From NCBI GenBank assembly GCA_004151065.3, contig NWUY0300022131.1:42810-53549 (forward strand): a stretch of 10,740 nt of DNA. The letters run 5' to 3'. This document shows, piece after piece, positions 8,581-10,740 of this stretch. The notes beneath the pieces are model-generated. The model saw nothing but the letters and a program-made list of their open reading frames with translations, searched no databases and was not told the origin of the DNA. The DNA is from Larix sibirica. Its lineage: Eukaryota > Streptophyta > Pinopsida > Pinales > Pinaceae. How positions within the stretch are numbered: position 1 is the stretch's first letter; every line of letters begins with the position of its first letter. The position numbers were made by a program, and so were the translations under genes.

Positions 8581-9799
8581 TGCAACTAGAAAAGGGTAGG
8601 GTCACTCTCTTCTCCAACAATGCTTGATTTTAGTGGATCAAGAAGGAATGCCCCTGGATGGGGTGCTATAAATTCAGGGGATGACAACACATAATGGGGC
8701 CTTCTTCTTTCCACCTATCAGCACAAATTTTTAGGTAGGTGTGGGAACATAAAGGTCGGTACCTACTCTAACCAAATCACAATGGAACATGATGATGGAA
8801 AAATCACGAGGAGATGAGCCTTCTCGATCTACAATACAAGACAACACAAGCAAAGTCATAACTTGTCCAATGAGTATTTTATTTCCCTTGACATGCATTC
8901 TATGGAGGGAATGACTGCGACGATCTTGTTGAGTTATGGAGATCATCTTAATGCACAGGTCCAAGCCTAGACAAGTCATTATTTTTGGATTCATCTATGG
9001 TCTGTCACATGAATTTGGTCTCTCTTGAACCTCAGTGTGCATAATCAATCTCTGAGAATGCTGTGCTTCAGGGAAAGAGATAGATAATGAAGAAGAGTCT
9101 GGGATGTCCAACGAGGTCGAAGAGGTTGAGGAGTAGATAATTGGAAATTTGGTGGAGGAAATAAGATGGAGGAGCTCAGAACATTTTTAAAAGATACTAT
9201 CTCGACGAGACATATTAACCTGGAGGAAGGAAGAGATAATTATCAGGAAAATAACAAGGCTCAGTCAATATCCCATGCTAGTCCTGGTAGAGAGATTTCA
9301 TAGTGTGGTGATATTGCTTAGTACGATAATGCAAAAAAAAGGTCTGAAGAAAATGACACTCTCATATGGGGTGTCGAATTGTTTAGGAGGAAGATTGTGC
9401 TTAGTCAATGGGAATTACAGGCCCTAACACTCTTGTCTAGGTTTACTCCTTAGAGGCTTTGCATTCAGGTGTTGAAGTTGATAATAAGAATAGAAGAACC
9501 CCTCCTCTCAACACACACTCGCAGTCGATGGACAAGAAACAGTCAAAAAATCCAAAGGGAATTCGTTGGGTGGCATATTATGAGCTCATCTTTGAGATTC
9601 AAAGTGAGGTGGATGATCAGAAATTTTGAACCGATCAACTCAAACACAAGGTCATTCTTGTTCTTGAATTATGTTATAATATTGCATGTCAAGGGCACAT
9701 TCCGTTCGTAAGAAGTGGATTCCCACCTTTCCCGATAGGCCTCTTCGATCGTCCAATCCTTCTATCGATTTTTGTAGTCCTCTCTTGATTACAGTATAA
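8581..9799 (+). pseudogene. Unexplained coding-like tail of LINE ORF2
   Basis: Protein-like reading continues after RNase H, with stops and frame changes. Segments are VDQEGMPLDGVL (8635 on), SQWNMMMEKSRGDEPSRS (about 8780-8830), and an acidic stretch DNEEESGMSNEVEEVEE (9083-9133). They continue with MEELRTFLKDTISTRHINLE (9166 on), WGVELFRRKIVLSQWELQAL (about 9368-9430), WVAYYELIFEIQSEVDDQKF (about 9570-9632), and last KKWIPTFPDRPLRSSNPS, ending at the TAA 9797-9799. The runs fall on one strand in order, as expected of one decayed ORF. I do not know the domain. It could be a C-terminal extension of ORF2, a third ORF, or a captured gene. Confidence 0.5.
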
Positions 9800-10055
9800 G
9801 TTGTTGTTTTTAGTCTAAGTGATTAGTATGTCTAGTATACTCTCTATAGTGGTTTAAATTGCATAGTTTTATCTTGTTTGCTTCTGACAAGGATAGTCTT
9901 TTGTAAGAGAAAATACAATGTTAATTTCACTTATGTTTTGAAAATGATTTGAGCATGACTTGATCACCATTGGTGTCAAGCCAAGCTCTACAAATATGTA
10001 AATGTATATACTCTACTTTTCCAAAAGGAAATACAATCTTACTTAAAAAAAAAAA
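9800..10055 (+). other. LINE 3' untranslated region with poly-A end
   Basis: No protein-like frame remains after the TAA at 9797. T-rich sequence leads into aaatacaatcttactt and an A11 run at 10045-10055, which marks the probable 3' end of the element. Confidence 0.65.
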
Positions 10056-10496
10056 GATACACTAACTTAAAATCAATTATTTTTGTATTAGTGAAAGAAA
10101 AGTTGAAAACTTGAAGATTAAATTTGTCATTTCTACTATTTTACAACTAGGATGTAATGGTAAGAGATCATCACTTAGAAGTGCTGAGATTGATGTTCAC
10201 CCTTTCCTATTAAACTAAAGAAACAATTCATGATGTTGGAATATTTTTATTGTTTGTCAATTTATATTCACATAAATTTATATCACTTCAATTTTACTTT
10301 CACAAAAAATATAGACGATGAAATTTTTTTAAACACTAGATCAGTGATTGTTTTCAATGATCCAAGGTAATAGGATAAAGAAATCAAAAACACATTTTCA
10401 ATATAAATACAAATAAAAAGCAAAAGTTACAATATAAAAGAAAAACTATTATCACCTAGATCTCACAAGAATTTGATACAAGGTGATCTAGAAGAC
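10056..10496. other. AT-rich flank between two LINE remnants
   Basis: About 440 bp with many A- and T-runs and no ORF of note. A weak tRNA-like string near 10150-10205 (gtaatggtaagagatc, later gattgatgttcaccc) is too poor to call a SINE. Nothing else is recognised. Confidence 0.5.
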
Positions 10497-10740
10497 GAGG
10501 ATCAGCAAGATCTATTATGGTGGCGTGCTGCAATTTGGAAGTTCAAGTGCCCCCTAAAGTGTAATATTTTTTTATCTGTGTAGCTTTATCAAACAAGATT
10601 CTTGTCTAGGATCACTTTCAACAGAAAATTTGGAATGGCCCAGGTAGATGCTCTCTTTTCTCTCACTAGAAACACGTTTTTTAATGTATTTTCAATTTTT
10701 CATGGTGTGGATGTTGTTAAAAGTATGCAATATGGGTACT
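10497..10740 (+). mobile_element. Second LINE fragment: zf-RVT-like domain (partial)
   Basis: The frame through 10536 gives DLLWWRAAIWKFKCPLKCN, typical of the start of zf-RVT, the zinc-binding domain after RT in plant L1 ORF2. A T-run near 10565-10573 shifts the frame. The next frame then gives VALSNKILV, a stop, and DHFQQKIWNGPGRCSLFS. In related proteins the motif after GPG is a CxxC pair, and here its second Cys is Phe. Weak similarity seems to continue to the window end (VWMLLKVCNMG), so the element is cut by the edge. It lies beyond the poly-A of the first LINE and is most likely a separate insertion. Confidence 0.65.

Larger units (their letters stand above)
3879..10055 (+). mobile_element. 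Degenerate plant L1-type LINE retrotransposon
   Basis: Modules appear in the order expected of a plant L1: ORF1 with DUF4283-like region and CCHC knuckle, then ORF2 with APE endonuclease, reverse transcriptase and RNase H, then an A11 tract. The total of about 6.2 kb is close to a full-length plant L1. The 5' limit is uncertain: 3879 is where ORF1-like reading begins, and a 5' UTR or truncation cannot be told apart. The element carries more than twenty in-frame stops, several frameshifts and an internal loss of zf-RVT, so it cannot encode its own movement. No target-site duplication was found by eye. Domain order and motifs are seen directly, while family membership rests on knowledge of plant L1 proteins. 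Confidence 0.88.

Noticed and set aside
8731-8994. 87-codon minus-strand ORF
   Set aside because: It lies opposite the LINE tail and shows no recognisable domain or favourable composition.
3882-10067. Possible target-site duplication: gatatactgagg (3882) and gatacactaact (10056)
   Set aside because: Only about 8 of 12 bases match, and ORF1-like reading runs across the first copy, so it is not a convincing LINE boundary.
10150-10205. Weak tRNA-like signal in the flank
   Set aside because: Neither box reaches a good match to consensus, and no stem could be drawn with confidence.

Overview
The window reads as a repeat-rich stretch of a land-plant nuclear genome, and a conifer or other gymnosperm is my best guess. 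It is AT-rich. It holds no intact gene. Its main occupant is a decayed LINE of the plant L1 type, whose C-terminal RNase H domain is typical of plant L1 elements. Everything that once coded is broken by stops and frameshifts, as expected of old transposon remains in a large plant genome. The species cannot be fixed from sequence alone.

Layout. Positions 1-53 hold the head of a tRNA-like sequence on the minus strand, probably a SINE fragment cut by the window edge. Positions 56-735 are a minisatellite with two repeat periods, about 42-48 bp at first and then 84-94 bp. Positions 924-2161 are a GC-richer island with a broken, unrecognised protein-coding remnant. A single n at 1540 sits between two identical 63-bp copies, and removing n plus one copy restores one reading frame, so this looks like an assembly join. 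Positions 2162-3545 are AT-rich and noncoding, with two small tandem duplications. Positions 3546-3767 look like a tRNA-derived SINE with pol III A and B boxes.

Positions about 3879-10055 are the LINE, on the plus strand. ORF1 carries a DUF4283-like region and a mutated CCHC zinc knuckle. It ends in a TGA that overlaps the ORF2 ATG (ATGA, 4977-4980). ORF2 then gives, in order, an APE-type endonuclease, a linker, a reverse transcriptase, and an RNase H domain. Key residues of all three enzymes are lost, and the zinc-binding zf-RVT segment expected between RT and RNase H is missing. After RNase H there are about 1.2 kb in which protein-like reading frames continue (acidic stretch, then a tryptophan-containing conserved-looking block), followed by an A11 tract at 10045-10055. 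This extra tail is the least explained part of the window.

Positions 10056-10495 are AT-rich with nothing recognised. From about 10497 to the window end a second LINE fragment appears. It is a zf-RVT-like segment, the domain the first LINE lacks, but it lies beyond the first element's poly-A and is most simply a separate copy.

Nothing here can work as an active system. In an active relative, ORF1 protein would bind the LINE RNA and ORF2 would nick DNA and reverse transcribe, and the SINEs would depend on such LINE enzymes.
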